A DNA stretch of 64,000 nucleotides from Actinoallomurus vinaceus (GCF_039542055.1 NZ_BAABHK010000005.1:372001-436000), one strand, 5' to 3'. Counted from the stretch's first letter, positions 1 to 8,437 are shown. Numbers and translations: made by a program. The notes: generated from the sequence alone by a model not told the origin.

Positions 1-2
1 CC

Positions 3-506
3 GCCCTCGCCGACGGCCGGCTCGACCCGGTCGAGTTCGACGAGCGGCTGGACACGGCGCTGGCGGCCCGCACCATCGACGCGCTGTCCCCACTCACCGC
101 CGATCTGATCGCGGTGCCAGGCGGCGGCGCGCTCACGCTGCCCCTGGCTGGGGCCGAACTGATCACCATCAAGGAGAAGCACGGCACGGTGCGCCGTGAC
201 GGCCGGTGGACGCTGCCGCACCGGCTGGCGCTGCGTACTGCGTGGTGCGACGTGATGCTGGACCTGACCAGCGCGGTGCGCAGCGGGCCCGAGCTGGTCA
301 TCGAGCTGCGGGTGAGCGGCGGCAACGTGGAGTTGGTCCTCGCGCCGGGCATGGTGGTGGACGCCAACGAACTGTCGGTGCGGCACAGCGCGCTGGCGAT
401 CAGCAGGGACGCGGGCGACAACACGCCGGAGACGCTGCACGTCCGCTTGGCAGGCCGCATACGGCACGGCCGGATCGACACCCGGTGGGAGGCGCCGCGC
501 CGGTGA
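3..506 (+). CDS. DUF1707 (SHOCT-like) domain protein, 5' end missing
   Basis: The gene runs in from the left edge. The frame is open from base 3 and ends in TGA at 504-506. The first ~35 visible residues contain LADGRLDPVEFDERLDTALA followed by AARTIDALSPLTADL, the classic tail of the actinobacterial DUF1707 domain, which usually opens small cytoplasmic or membrane-tethered proteins of unknown function. The remaining ~130 residues are beta-rich with no membrane segment and resemble the DUF2154/DUF1707 C-terminal sheet region, here without a recognisable catalytic motif. An internal GTG at 114 would split the domain, so it is not the real start. The domain assignment is firm; the cellular role is unknown. 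Confidence 0.75.
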   Translation, partial: ALADGRLDPVEFDERLDTALAARTIDALSPLTADLIAVPGGGALTLPLAGAELITIKEKHGTVRRDGRWTLPHRLALRTAWCDVMLDLTSAVRSGPELVIELRVSGGNVELVLAPGMVVDANELSVRHSALAISRDAGDNTPETLHVRLAGRIRHGRIDTRWEAPRR

Positions 507-637
507 CGCGGCAGGGCCCGGATACCGCGGCATCCCGCCCCTGACATCTCGCGCGTGGTGCGGGCGCGCGCTTCATGACGGCTTCGTCACGGACAGGCCG
601 TCACGGCGGCGTGATCGCACGCGATTCCCGACGAAAT

Positions 638-649
638 TGGAGCGCTCCA
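638..649. promoter_or_regulatory. 12-bp perfect palindrome upstream of the MetE-like gene
   Basis: TGGAGCGCTCCA is a perfect palindrome ending 15 bases before the ATG at 665. Its position suggests an operator or leader hairpin for the following gene. No bound protein can be named. Confidence 0.35.
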
Positions 650-664
650 TGCAAAAGTAACGCC

Positions 665-1717
665 ATGTCCCGCCCTATGCACTTTGTCGGCAGTCTGCCG
701 CCGGACCTGTGCGGCTCACCGCGCCAGGCCATGCAGTGGATCGTCGGTCAGTCCGACGGCCATCGGCAGACCACCCTGCCCTGCGACATCGATCCCAACT
801 GGATCGTCGCCTACCTGCGGAACCTCGCCGAGCGGCCGGCGTTCGAGATCAAACGGCCGGGGGAGTACGCCGACTACGACGACATGCGCACGTACGGCGT
901 GCGCCGCGGCCACGAACTGCGGCCCGCCGACGTGTCGATGAACCGCGAGGACCGGCTCCGAGAGATCCTGGAGCAGTTCCGCGCGCTGCGCGCCGAGCGT
1001 CCCGAACTCGCCGACGTCCGGCTGCAGTTCGGCATCCCCAACCCTCTCGACCTGGCGATCTTCGTCTTCAACGGTCGCCCGTGGTGGTCCCTGCGATACC
1101 TGCCGGTGTTCGCCCAAGCGGCCGTGGACGACGTCACCGCGCTGACCGCCGAAGCCGGACAGGACGTCGTGTGGCAGCTGGAGACGCCCGCCGTACTGAT
1201 CGGCATGGACATGGCCAAGCGGCTGCCGGGAGGCCGGTCCCTCGCCGCACGGCTGCTGGCCCGCCAGGTCGCGGCCCTGCTCACCCGCTTCCCGACGGAC
1301 GCGGAGGTGATCCTGCACCTGTGCTACGGCAACCACCGGAACACCGAGCTGGTCGCTCCCCGGGACCTCGGGCCGGCCGTCGAGTACCTCAACCTCCTCG
1401 CCGCCGGACTCCGCAGCCGCGGCCGGCCGCTGCCGCCGGTCCACCTCCCGGCCGCGTACGGTGCGAACCCCGCGCCCCGGACCGAGGAGTTCTACCGCCC
1501 GCTGCGACGGCTCGACCGCGAGTGGAGGATCATCGCGGGCATCGCGTCCGCGACCGACCCCGCAGGCGGCGTCGAGAGCCTGAGGCTCCTTGAGGCCGCC
1601 GCCGACCGCGAGGCGTACGCCGTCGCCACGGCCTGCGGCCTTGGCCGGCACACCGTGGAACAGGCCGAGCGAGCGGTCGAGGCGATGGCCGCCGCGGCCG
1701 GTGCCGACCCGCGCTGA
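665..1717 (+). CDS. MetE-like (cobalamin-independent methionine synthase / UROD-fold) protein
   Basis: A 350-residue protein resembling the C-terminal catalytic barrel of methionine synthase II, without the N-terminal half of full MetE. VGSLP near the N-terminus is typical of the UROD/MetE superfamily. The segment LHLCYGNH near residue 220 matches the MetE zinc motif (His-x-Cys-Tyr), and ACGLGRH near residue 322 matches the second Cys region (CGL). These are the ligands that bind zinc and activate a thiol for methyl transfer. The ATG at 665 was chosen over 575 because homology begins there and a palindrome sits just upstream. The acceptor thiol is unknown; homocysteine or another thiol are both possible. 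A convergent terminator follows. Confidence 0.6.
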   Translation: MSRPMHFVGSLPPDLCGSPRQAMQWIVGQSDGHRQTTLPCDIDPNWIVAYLRNLAERPAFEIKRPGEYADYDDMRTYGVRRGHELRPADVSMNREDRLREILEQFRALRAERPELADVRLQFGIPNPLDLAIFVFNGRPWWSLRYLPVFAQAAVDDVTALTAEAGQDVVWQLETPAVLIGMDMAKRLPGGRSLAARLLARQVAALLTRFPTDAEVILHLCYGNHRNTELVAPRDLGPAVEYLNLLAAGLRSRGRPLPPVHLPAAYGANPAPRTEEFYRPLRRLDREWRIIAGIASATDPAGGVESLRLLEAAADREAYAVATACGLGRHTVEQAERAVEAMAAAAGADPR

Positions 1718-1725
1718 CAGCCGAC

Positions 1726-1761
1726 GGCCCGGGTGCCGCGACTCACGACGGTGCCCGGGCC
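1726..1761. terminator. Bidirectional hairpin between convergent genes
   Basis: Arms GGCCCGGGTGCC and GGTGCCCGGGCC form a 12-bp stem with one mismatch and one wobble and a 12-base loop. The hairpin lies between the stop codons of the MetE-like gene and the convergent LLM gene. There is no T-tract, as is usual in high-GC actinomycetes. Confidence 0.55.
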
Positions 1762-1770
1762 GGCAACTCC

Positions 1771-2673
1771 TTACAGTGCCTGGGTCAGCAGCTCTTCCAT
1801 CACCGCGAGCTGCGCGTCCGGATGCGTCCGCATCGCCCAGATCACGTGCGCGGCGCCGAGCGACCGGACCCGGGGCAGGTCCTCCAGAACCTGATCCACC
1901 GATCCGGTCAGCGGCGCCCGCTCGTCGAGCGGCTTGGCGGTGACGGACCCGTTGACCCGCACGACGACCGGCAACGACGCCGGGTCGCGCCCGGCCTGCT
2001 CGGCCGCCCGCCGGAAGCCGGTGACCGTCTCGTCGAGCTGCTCCCAGGACATGACGACCGGGTTCAGCCCGAGCCCCAGCCGCGCGGCGCGCGCCACCGC
2101 GGCCGGGGCGACGGCACCGGCGAGCAGCGGCGGCCCGCCCGGCCGTACGGGCTTTGGACCGATCTGGGACTCGGGGATCTCGTAGAACTCCCCGTCGAAC
2201 CGCACCGGATCCGGCCCCCAGACCGCCCGCATCGCAGCGACGTGCTCCGCGAACCGCGCACCGCGCCGCTCCGGCGGCACACCGGCGACGGCGAACTCCT
2301 GTCGCATCCACCCCTGCCCGAGCCCGACGACCAGCCGCCCGCCACTGAGCACGTCGAGGGTCGCCAGCCGCCGGGCCAGCACGACCGGGCTGTGCAACGG
2401 GGCAGGGATCACACTGGTCCCGAGCCGGATCCCGCTCGTCCGCCCCGCGAGGTAGCTGAGCGTCTCCAGAGGGTCGTAGACGGTGGCGTACGCCTTCGGC
2501 AGCGGCGCCGGCGGCGCGAACCCGCCGTACGAGACCGGCTCCACGACGCGCAGCAGCCGCTCGAACGTCCACACCGCCCCGAGCCCGATCCGCTCGGCCT
2601 CTTCCGCGAACCGGACGATCGTCCCAGGCGACGCCACCGGTCCGTACGAGGGAAGGTTGAGCCCGAAGTCCAC
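1771..2673 (-). CDS. LLM-class (luciferase-like) F420- or flavin-dependent oxidoreductase
   Basis: A 300-residue single-domain bacterial luciferase-like monooxygenase. It begins MDFGLNLPSYGP and has the family pattern FAEEAERIGLGAVWTFE, then GTSVIPAPLHSPVVLARRLATLD and GRLVVGLGQGW, which line the TIM-barrel cofactor pocket. The family includes F420-dependent dehydrogenases and reductases, and actinomycete members of this length are usually F420-dependent. The ATG at 2673 has an AAGGGGG ribosome site. It is convergent with the MetE-like gene and stands alone on its strand. The substrate cannot be deduced. Confidence 0.8.
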   Translation of the reverse strand: MDFGLNLPSYGPVASPGTIVRFAEEAERIGLGAVWTFERLLRVVEPVSYGGFAPPAPLPKAYATVYDPLETLSYLAGRTSGIRLGTSVIPAPLHSPVVLARRLATLDVLSGGRLVVGLGQGWMRQEFAVAGVPPERRGARFAEHVAAMRAVWGPDPVRFDGEFYEIPESQIGPKPVRPGGPPLLAGAVAPAAVARAARLGLGLNPVVMSWEQLDETVTGFRRAAEQAGRDPASLPVVVRVNGSVTAKPLDERAPLTGSVDQVLEDLPRVRSLGAAHVIWAMRTHPDAQLAVMEELLTQAL

Positions 2674-2836
2674 GCGCGCCCCCTTCGCCTTCCGAAAGAG
2701 ATCGCTCCTGACGACGAACCTACCCGCCCGGAGCCGGGTAGCCGTCGGAGTTCGTCGATCAGTTCGGCCGCACGGATGACGGCAGCGAGGGCGTCGATGC
2801 CCGTAGCGGAGAGTGGACGAGGTGTTCCGGATGAAA

Positions 2837-3643
2837 TCAGGCCGGCGGGAGGAACTCGTCGATCAGTTGGTTGATCAGTTGCGGGTCCTCCAGGGCGGCG
2901 AGGTGGGCGACCTCTTTCAGGGCCAGGAATGTGGATCCGGGGATCGCGTCGGCCATGGCGCGGGTCTCGGCGACGGGGAAGGTCGCGTCCTCGTCTCCAG
3001 CGATGACCAGGACGGGGGCGGTGATCGTGGTGAGCAGGGCGAGTTGGTCTGGGCGGGCCGGCACGACGCTCTTGACCGCCCAGGATGCCGAGGAGATGTC
3101 GACGTGCCGCAGTGATTCACGGACGGTCGCCACGACTGCGGGCCGGGTTCGGAGCGTGGTGGGGCCAAGGAATGCGCTGAGGGTCGTCCGGGTCAGGGGT
3201 GGCCGGATGCCGCCTAGAACTTTGGCCATGCGGAGCAGGAGGGCGTATTCGATCTTTTGCTGTCGGCGGGCCGCTGAGCCGGTGCAGTTCATCAGGACGG
3301 CGCTGCTGATCCTGTCGGGGTGGCGGGCGGCGAAGGTGGCGCCGATCATCCCGCCCCAGGAGTTGCCGATGAAGTGTGTGGTGGTGATCTGGAGGTGGTC
3401 GAGGATCTCTGTGATGCAGCGGACGTTGTCGTCGAAGCCGAACATCGAAGTGAGCCGCTGGCTACGGCCGTGACCCGGTGGATCAACCAGGACCACCCGG
3501 TACCGGTCGGCGAAGTAGGCCGCCTGGGCGGCCCACATGTCGGAGGTCATGAGCAGGCTCGGCCAGAACAACATCGCTGGGCCCTCACCGCCGACTCGCA
3601 CGTGGATCCGGCCGAGAACGGTCTCGACCTCATGGTCGATCAC
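2837..3643 (-). CDS. Alpha/beta-fold hydrolase
   Basis: A 268-residue serine hydrolase of the MhpC/BphD-like alpha/beta family. The nucleophile elbow is GNSWGG, the acid lies in VIAGDEDATFP and the His in LKEVAHLAAL, giving a complete catalytic triad. The oxyanion/HG position is altered to FWPSLLMTS, so the usual HGxP loop is absent and substrate handling may differ. The reading frame extends upstream to 3880, but that extension is low-complexity. The GTG at 3643 is preferred because GAGGGGG lies 9 bases upstream and family homology begins with the next residues. It is monocistronic. The substrate is unknown. Confidence 0.75.
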   Translation of the reverse strand: MIDHEVETVLGRIHVRVGGEGPAMLFWPSLLMTSDMWAAQAAYFADRYRVVLVDPPGHGRSQRLTSMFGFDDNVRCITEILDHLQITTTHFIGNSWGGMIGATFAARHPDRISSAVLMNCTGSAARRQQKIEYALLLRMAKVLGGIRPPLTRTTLSAFLGPTTLRTRPAVVATVRESLRHVDISSASWAVKSVVPARPDQLALLTTITAPVLVIAGDEDATFPVAETRAMADAIPGSTFLALKEVAHLAALEDPQLINQLIDEFLPPA

Positions 3644-3902
3644 GCGCAACACCCCCCTCGCAGAAAACTTGGCGACCAACAACACCACAGAACCCGTCTC
3701 ACCCCCAATTCCGATGGCGTACGACGACTGGACCTGTGGCCGGTGAGGTGCGGTTGGGGCTGGACCGCGCTGAGGAGCGGGCGCGGCGCTGCTCGAAGAG
3801 CAGGGTTTCGGTGACGTGCCCCAGCGAGGCGTCGTTATCTGTCCTGGCGGGGCTGGGTGCTCGTATGTCGCGCGGTACATCCCGGCAGCGCATGACGGGA
3901 CG

Positions 3903-4265
3903 TCATTCCAGCAGGTAGGCGCGGAGCTGTTCGGCGGTCATACGGTCGAAGTGGGAAAGGGCGATGCCGAGGAACCGCAGTTGGTCCAGATCCGCCGTCG
4001 CCACGTAGACAGGGCCGTCGCCGTGCCACTCCCATAGCGGGATGCCGTTGAGATTCGAGGTCGGCGACCAGCCCGGAGGCGCGGGAAGGTCCGCGGGGAT
4101 CCGCTGAGCGAATTTCAGGCTCATGCTCGCCGCGGCCGGATACTTGCGGATGAGGAAGTCGAGTTGGAGCAACTCGGTGGACGAGGACGGCGGTTTCTCC
4201 GTCAATGAGTCGATCGACTTCCGAAGCCGTGAGAGCGAGTGCATGAGCTCTTCTTCGGGCGTCAT
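3903..4265 (-). CDS. Hypothetical protein, 120 aa
   Basis: A small acidic cytoplasmic protein with no family I can name. The N-terminal ~50 residues are helical (MTPEEELMHSLSRLRKSI). The C-terminal half contains a WEWHGDGPVYVATADLD segment that could form a small beta unit. Its ATG overlaps the stop of the upstream gene in an ATGA junction, so the two are translationally coupled. The pair is divergent from an XRE/DUF5753 regulator, a place where actinomycetes often keep small strain-specific genes. Confidence 0.6.
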   Translation of the reverse strand: MTPEEELMHSLSRLRKSIDSLTEKPPSSSTELLQLDFLIRKYPAAASMSLKFAQRIPADLPAPPGWSPTSNLNGIPLWEWHGDGPVYVATADLDQLRFLGIALSHFDRMTAEQLRAYLLE

Positions 4266-4564
4266 CGCCGAGGTACCTGAATGGAGACGACGTTCTTGAT
4301 CGCCGCCACGAGTTCGTCGACTTCGTCCGGTGTGAGGATCCGCGTCATGTCGCGGAGGTGAGTGATCGGCCTGCCCCAGGACCACAGCCACCGAAGCGTG
4401 CCGTTCTCATCCAGCTGGCAGGTGACCTGCTCGGACAGGCGGTGATCGTCGGCGATGACCCACACCGTCCCGCCGTACTGCTCCGCGTCGAGGCCGGCTA
4501 CCCGGCAGGCCTGGGTCAGCCACTTCGCGTAGGCGCATATCTTTTCGGTCGTCTGATACTCCAC
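4262..4564 (-). CDS. Hypothetical protein, 100 aa, first gene of a two-gene operon
   Basis: A small soluble protein with no transmembrane segment. It contains GTVWVIADDHRLSEQVTCQL and a Trp-rich LRWLWSWGRPI stretch, then an acidic helix TPDEVDELVAAI. The family is not recognised. It starts at ATG 4564 with an AAGGAAAG ribosome site and overlaps the next gene by four bases. Divergent orientation to the XRE regulator 142 bp away suggests common control. The overlapping small pair recalls a partner-protein arrangement, but nothing in the sequence proves toxin, antitoxin or immunity function. Confidence 0.6.
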   Translation of the reverse strand: MEYQTTEKICAYAKWLTQACRVAGLDAEQYGGTVWVIADDHRLSEQVTCQLDENGTLRWLWSWGRPITHLRDMTRILTPDEVDELVAAIKNVVSIQVPRR

Positions 4565-4706
4565 GGCAGCTTTCCTTCCTTGAATGGTGCCCTCAGGATT
4601 CCCTTGACCATTTATGATCGGAGCGCCTTCAAGTGCTTGTCACGGCAAGGCAACGACGTGGCGGCGCAGGGTAATGCGCGCTATGGTCCGGCGAAAGGGG
4701 ACAAAA

Positions 4707-5489
4707 ATGGGCAGGGTGCCGAGCCCGGCATTGATCACGCTCGGGCGTCAAATCCGGCGGTACCGCGACGCGGCCGGGCTTCGCCAGCGCGAGCTGGCCG
4801 ACCTCCTCGGCTACAGCGAGCCGTGGATGAGCGCCCTGGAGACCGGACGGCTGCTTCCGAAGGCCGACCAGATCGCGGCCATCGAGGAGGCGCTCCACAT
4901 CCCGGCCGGCATCCTCATGGAGGTCTGCAAGCAACTCGACATCGACCCCACGCCCCAGTGGTTCCGCGAGTGGCGCGACGTCGAGACCACCGCCGACGTC
5001 CTCCGCTGGGTCGAGCTGTCGATCATCCCTGGGCTACTCCAGACCGAGGACTACGCGTCCGTCCTGTTGGGAGGGGACAAGGCGGCCGTCGCCGCTCGGA
5101 TGGAGCGCCAGCAGATCCTGACCAGAGAGTCACCGCCACCACCAACGCTGCACTTCGTCCTCGACGAAGCAGTCCTTTATCGAGGACGAGGAGGGCCCAA
5201 GGTCATGTATGACCAGTTAATGCATCTCGTCGACTCCGTGGGGCCTCGTCTCACGATTCAGGTTGTACGCTCGGACGTGAATCCCCGATCACTTGGGGCA
5301 TACATCCTCGCGACCGCTGATGGGCGCGACGTGGCGTATCTGGAGACGGCGGTGCGCGGACTGGTCACCAGCACGCAGGACGATGTCTCGATCCTTTCGT
5401 GCGCGTGGGAGTCCGTTCGGTCGTTCGCAATGCCACAGCACGAGTCGATCGATTTCATTCGCAGAACGGCGGAGGAACGATGCATCTGA
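4707..5489 (+). CDS. XRE-family helix-turn-helix regulator with DUF5753 domain
   Basis: A 260-residue actinobacterial regulator. The N-terminal helix-turn-helix spans about residues 8-65 (LGRQIRRYRDAAGLRQRELA, YSEPWMSALETG). The DUF5753 ligand or partner domain follows, with the signature IPGLLQTEDYA and a C-terminal sheet. Such proteins are the DNA-binding partner of a small DUF397 protein; the BldB/AbaA-like pairs of Streptomyces are the known model. The ATG at 4707 has GAAAGGGG seven bases upstream, so an upstream extension to 4614 is not used. The next gene, a short DUF397 relative, starts inside its last codons. Confidence 0.9.
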   Translation: MGRVPSPALITLGRQIRRYRDAAGLRQRELADLLGYSEPWMSALETGRLLPKADQIAAIEEALHIPAGILMEVCKQLDIDPTPQWFREWRDVETTADVLRWVELSIIPGLLQTEDYASVLLGGDKAAVAARMERQQILTRESPPPPTLHFVLDEAVLYRGRGGPKVMYDQLMHLVDSVGPRLTIQVVRSDVNPRSLGAYILATADGRDVAYLETAVRGLVTSTQDDVSILSCAWESVRSFAMPQHESIDFIRRTAEERCI

Positions 5490-5575
5490 TCACCGACTGG
5501 CGGAAGTCGAACCGCAGCGGAGAAAACGGTGGTGCCTGCGTAGAGGTCGCCGTGGCGGAGAAGGCGGCTGGGTAG
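5480..5575 (+). CDS. Truncated DUF397 protein, 31 aa
   Basis: A small frame overlaps the end of the XRE gene by 10 bases and carries GGAGGA just upstream of its ATG. It encodes MHLITDWRKSNRSGENGGAC followed by VEVAVAEKAAG, then TAG. The first half is a canonical DUF397 N-terminus (WRKSxRSGxxGGxCVEVA). Normal DUF397 proteins run to about 60-75 residues and include a VRDSKDP...FTPAEW half, which is absent here in all frames. It is a translated remnant, or a minimal version, of the usual partner of the preceding regulator. Confidence 0.7.
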   Translation: MHLITDWRKSNRSGENGGACVEVAVAEKAAG

Positions 5576-5619
5576 TCGGCTTCCTTCACTGGTGGTGAAA
5601 GAGGACCGGTGCTCTGGAC

Positions 5620-6444
5620 TCAGACGCCGGTGGCCAGATGGCCTGAGATGAAGTCACGCCAGAGGGTGGTCGCCGTAGGTCTGGTCTCGCTGTGCGCACC
5701 GGCGTAGCCGACCAGTTGTTTTTCCTGTGATCCCAACCGGTCGAACAGGTCCAGTTGCCCGTCCCGAGGGAAGACTTCGTCGTCCCATTGGATGTGGAAG
5801 AGGGCGGGGGCGGTGACCCGCTGGGCGTCCTTTGCGACCCGTTCCGGTACGGCCAAGCCCTTGTCCATGGCCGCGCACTGCCGAAGACCGAACTTCCCGA
5901 AGACCACACAGCGAAGCTCGTCGCCCATGGCGGCGGCGAGGGGAAGACCGAACCGCGTCCCCAGGGACATTCCCAGATACCCGAGGCGGGACGTGTCCAC
6001 GATGCCCAGAGCGCCGAGGGCGTCCACGGTCGCCCGCCATTCGTCGGTCATCCGATCGAGGACGACCTCGATCCCCTCCGCCGCGATGCGAGGCTGATAC
6101 TTCTCGGCGGCCATCGGGGCGGGAACGCGGTCGCCGTGGTACGGCCCGTCGATCGCCAGTGCCGCGAAGCCGGCATGGGACGCGAACCACCGGGCCTGGC
6201 TGACGATCCGCTCACTTCGCTTGTGCCCGCTGCCCCCGTGCCCCAGAAGGACCAGGGGAGGGGCGGAGACCGCAGGCGGCAGCCACAGCACGCCCGGAAC
6301 AGTACTTCCTGCCCGGACGAGCCGGAGCGACCGCTCGACGACACCGCCGTCAGAAACCTGGCGTCCGACCCACTCCAGCGCCTCGTCCATGAAGACGATC
6401 GAACCACGGGCGTAGCTCAGCGTCACCCGTTGTCCGTTGCTCAT
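5620..6444 (-). CDS. Alpha/beta hydrolase (dienelactone-hydrolase-like / S9-like esterase)
   Basis: A 274-residue hydrolase. VLLGHGGSGHKRS supplies the oxyanion loop, GYLGMSLGT the nucleophile Ser, WDDEVFP the acid and YAGAHSE the His. It resembles the dienelactone hydrolase/acetyl-xylan esterase group acting on small esters or peptides. An N-terminal helix (MDEALEWVGRQ) precedes the core. The ATG at 6444 is selected on homology, but the ribosome site is weak; the GTG at about 6484, preceded by GGGAG, is an alternative. It lies 68 bp downstream of the questin-oxidase-like gene on the same strand. The substrate is unknown. Confidence 0.7.
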   Translation of the reverse strand: MSNGQRVTLSYARGSIVFMDEALEWVGRQVSDGGVVERSLRLVRAGSTVPGVLWLPPAVSAPPLVLLGHGGSGHKRSERIVSQARWFASHAGFAALAIDGPYHGDRVPAPMAAEKYQPRIAAEGIEVVLDRMTDEWRATVDALGALGIVDTSRLGYLGMSLGTRFGLPLAAAMGDELRCVVFGKFGLRQCAAMDKGLAVPERVAKDAQRVTAPALFHIQWDDEVFPRDGQLDLFDRLGSQEKQLVGYAGAHSETRPTATTLWRDFISGHLATGV

Positions 6445-6512
6445 CGGCTTGCGAGACGCCGGTCCTAGTTCGTCGGTGGCGGTCACCGAGATGTGTCTCC
6501 CAGGACATGTCG

Positions 6513-7553
6513 TCAGAGCTCGTCGATCAGTTCGGTCGCGCGGATGACGGCGGCGAGGGCGTCGGGGTCGCCCGTTCGCCGGTAGACGTCGAGGCAGGTG
6601 TCGGCGAGCTTGATGGCGTGCTCGTCCCCGTGCCGGACGGCACGGGCGAACACCTCCTCGGCTGAGTCCGGTGCGGTGGGCAGGCTGTGCCTGGGTGTGG
6701 GTGCGGCGGGGGTGTACGCGGCGGTCACCGCCGCACTCGCGGCCCAGGCGGCGTACAGGCTCGCGGCCCACTGGGCGCGGGGCAGCGCGGGCAGGGTGCG
6801 GAGTACGGCCGTGGGCGCGGTCGCGGCGTGGACCAGCATGACGGCCGAGCCGTGCGCGTTGGGAAGGTAGTGCACGGTGGCGGCGGTGGTCAGGTCGGCC
6901 AGCAGGTCCCGGGCCCGCTCGGCGTCGGCGGCGGGTCGCAGCGCGGAGAGCGCGGCCGTCCAGCCGGTGAGGTCGGTGAGCTGGCCGAGCCGGTTGTTGA
7001 TGCCTATCTTCGGCTCGGGAATGCGCGGGACGGCGGCGAGGGCCGCGGTCGGGTCGGCGGTGCCGGAGGGCACGGCGAATCCCGGGACCTGCTGCCAGCG
7101 GGCCGCCCAGTAGCCGAGCGCCTGACCGAGCTCGGCCAGGCGCGGTCCGTCTTCCTGGTCGAGCAGCGCATGGACCGCGTGGCCGGTACGGATCACTCCG
7201 TGGGTGGCGCCGGCCGCGATCCCCGGGAGCAGCCGTGGCCACCAGGTCTCCAGCACCGTACGCCAGGGCCGTTCCGTCACCTCGCGGCCGAAGAACACGA
7301 GCCAGTCACCGAGGCGATGTGGGTCTCCCAGTGCCGAACGCCAGCCGTCGGCGGTGATGGGCGAGGAGCCGCGCGGCAGCTCGTCCAGCCGGCTCTCATA
7401 GGCGTCGAGCCAGCGGTGGACCTGCCGCGCGTGCCCGTGCCGGACCATGGCCTCCACCGCCATGGGGCCATGATTGGTGAGCCAGCCTTCGAACTCCGGG
7501 CCGGTCCGGTGAAGTCGTTCGTAGGCCTCTTCAAGCGTGCCGTTGCCGTTCAT
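6513..7553 (-). CDS. Questin oxidase-like (DUF4243) protein
   Basis: A 346-residue protein of the questin oxidase/DUF4243 family. Recognisable blocks are FEGWLTNHGPMAVEAMVRHG at the N-terminus, WWPRLLPGIAAGATHGVIRT in the middle and HGDEHAIKLADTC near the C-terminus. Several conserved His residues fall in these blocks. In fungi the family performs Baeyer-Villiger-type ring cleavage of the anthraquinone questin; bacterial members are uncharacterised. The start at ATG 7553 fits the conserved N-terminus. There is no polyketide gene nearby, so an anthraquinone substrate cannot be assumed. Confidence 0.75.
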   Translation of the reverse strand: MNGNGTLEEAYERLHRTGPEFEGWLTNHGPMAVEAMVRHGHARQVHRWLDAYESRLDELPRGSSPITADGWRSALGDPHRLGDWLVFFGREVTERPWRTVLETWWPRLLPGIAAGATHGVIRTGHAVHALLDQEDGPRLAELGQALGYWAARWQQVPGFAVPSGTADPTAALAAVPRIPEPKIGINNRLGQLTDLTGWTAALSALRPAADAERARDLLADLTTAATVHYLPNAHGSAVMLVHAATAPTAVLRTLPALPRAQWAASLYAAWAASAAVTAAYTPAAPTPRHSLPTAPDSAEEVFARAVRHGDEHAIKLADTCLDVYRRTGDPDALAAVIRATELIDEL

Positions 7554-7665
7554 GTCCCCGATCGTCGTCCACGTGCCGGTTCGCGCGCACCGGCCCTGGG
7601 GCCGAGGCGCATTCGGCCATCGGTCCTAGGGCGCGGCCGCGCTTCGGGCGGCACCCGGTGGTGTG

Positions 7666-8079
7666 CTACGGGCGTACGTAGGGCCGGGTCATGATCTCCA
7701 TGTTGTGGCCGTCGGGGTCGTCGAAGTACGCGCCGCGGCCGCCGAACAGGTCGTTGGCCCGGCCGGGTTCGGTGTGATGGGGGTCGGCGTAGTACGTGAC
7801 GCCGGCCGCTTCCAAGCGGGTGATCATTCCGCCGAACCGCTCCTCCGGTACGAGGAAGGCGTAGTGCTGCGACTGGATCGGCTCGTCGCGCTTCTCGTAG
7901 TAGTCGAGCGTCACGCCGTTGCCGAGGTCGATGGGCAGGAACGGCCCGAACGGCGCGCCGACCTCCAGGCCCAGGATCCCCGCGATGAACTCGGCCGACC
8001 GCCGCCGGTCGGTGGCGTAGACGGCGGTGTGGTTCAGCTGAACGGCGGTGACGGAGTAGTCGTGCTGGTCATGCGTCAT
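7666..8079 (-). CDS. VOC-family (glyoxalase/bleomycin-resistance-like) protein
   Basis: A 137-residue single VOC protein with two beta-alpha-beta-beta-beta modules. Likely metal ligands are His17 (VQLNHTAVY), His72 (SQHYAFLV) and Glu128 (HNMEIM), the His-His-Glu pattern of metal-dependent members such as type I extradiol dioxygenases and glyoxalases. The module AYFDDPDGHNMEI is the standard C-terminal signature. It is divergent from the GH59 gene across a 358-bp spacer. The reaction cannot be assigned from sequence. Confidence 0.8.
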   Translation of the reverse strand: MTHDQHDYSVTAVQLNHTAVYATDRRRSAEFIAGILGLEVGAPFGPFLPIDLGNGVTLDYYEKRDEPIQSQHYAFLVPEERFGGMITRLEAAGVTYYADPHHTEPGRANDLFGGRGAYFDDPDGHNMEIMTRPYVRP

Positions 8080-8437
8080 GTGATACCTCTCCAGGTGCTG
8101 ATTTTCAGGTGCCCCGCGGTGGCGGCGGGAGCGAAGATGTGGAGAGGGGAAGGCGGGCCTCGGGCCCGCCCTGGCGTCACGCGGAGGCCGGGTGCCTCAC
8201 TCGTGTACGGCCCATGGCCGACCCGGCAGTCACATGATCGACCCTAGTGCCCGCGGTGAACGGGGACAAACGCCGGGGCTCGGTGGTCGCCCCCGCGTCC
8301 TCGCGCGGAGACTCGGCACGTTCGCCGCAGTGGGCCGCAATCGGCCACAAATCCCACCTTGTCCGAACATAGCTAAACAGGTACAACCAGGACGGCCACG
8401 AAATTCGAACGCGTTCGCTCACCCCTGGAGCCCCGCC
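8080..8437. promoter_or_regulatory. 358-bp divergent control region with 12-bp palindrome
   Basis: No gene is visible between the VOC gene and the GH59 gene. At 8406-8417 lies the perfect palindrome CGAACGCGTTCG, 21 bases before the GH59 start. A CG-centred palindrome in this place is what a LacI-type sugar repressor would bind, so a galactoside-responsive operator is a reasonable inference. The more A/T-rich stretch at 8350-8400 is the likely promoter. Confidence 0.45.

Noticed and set aside
716..2572. 618-codon minus-strand frame across the MetE-like and LLM genes
   Set aside because: It is a composite of mirror frames with low-complexity translation. The real LLM gene lies on the same strand in another frame.
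3644..3902. A coding extension or small gene upstream of the alpha/beta hydrolase
   Set aside because: The minus-strand frames here give low-complexity Pro/Arg/Ser-rich translations with no ribosome site, and the hydrolase has a good site at 3643.
5620..7242. 540-codon minus-strand frame including the hydrolase at 5620-6444
   Set aside because: The N-terminal half is a mirror frame of the questin-oxidase-like gene; the hydrolase fold begins only at about 6444.
5620..8079. A polyketide or anthraquinone cluster around the questin-oxidase-like gene
   Set aside because: No ketosynthase, cyclase or tailoring set is present nearby; the neighbours are unrelated single genes.
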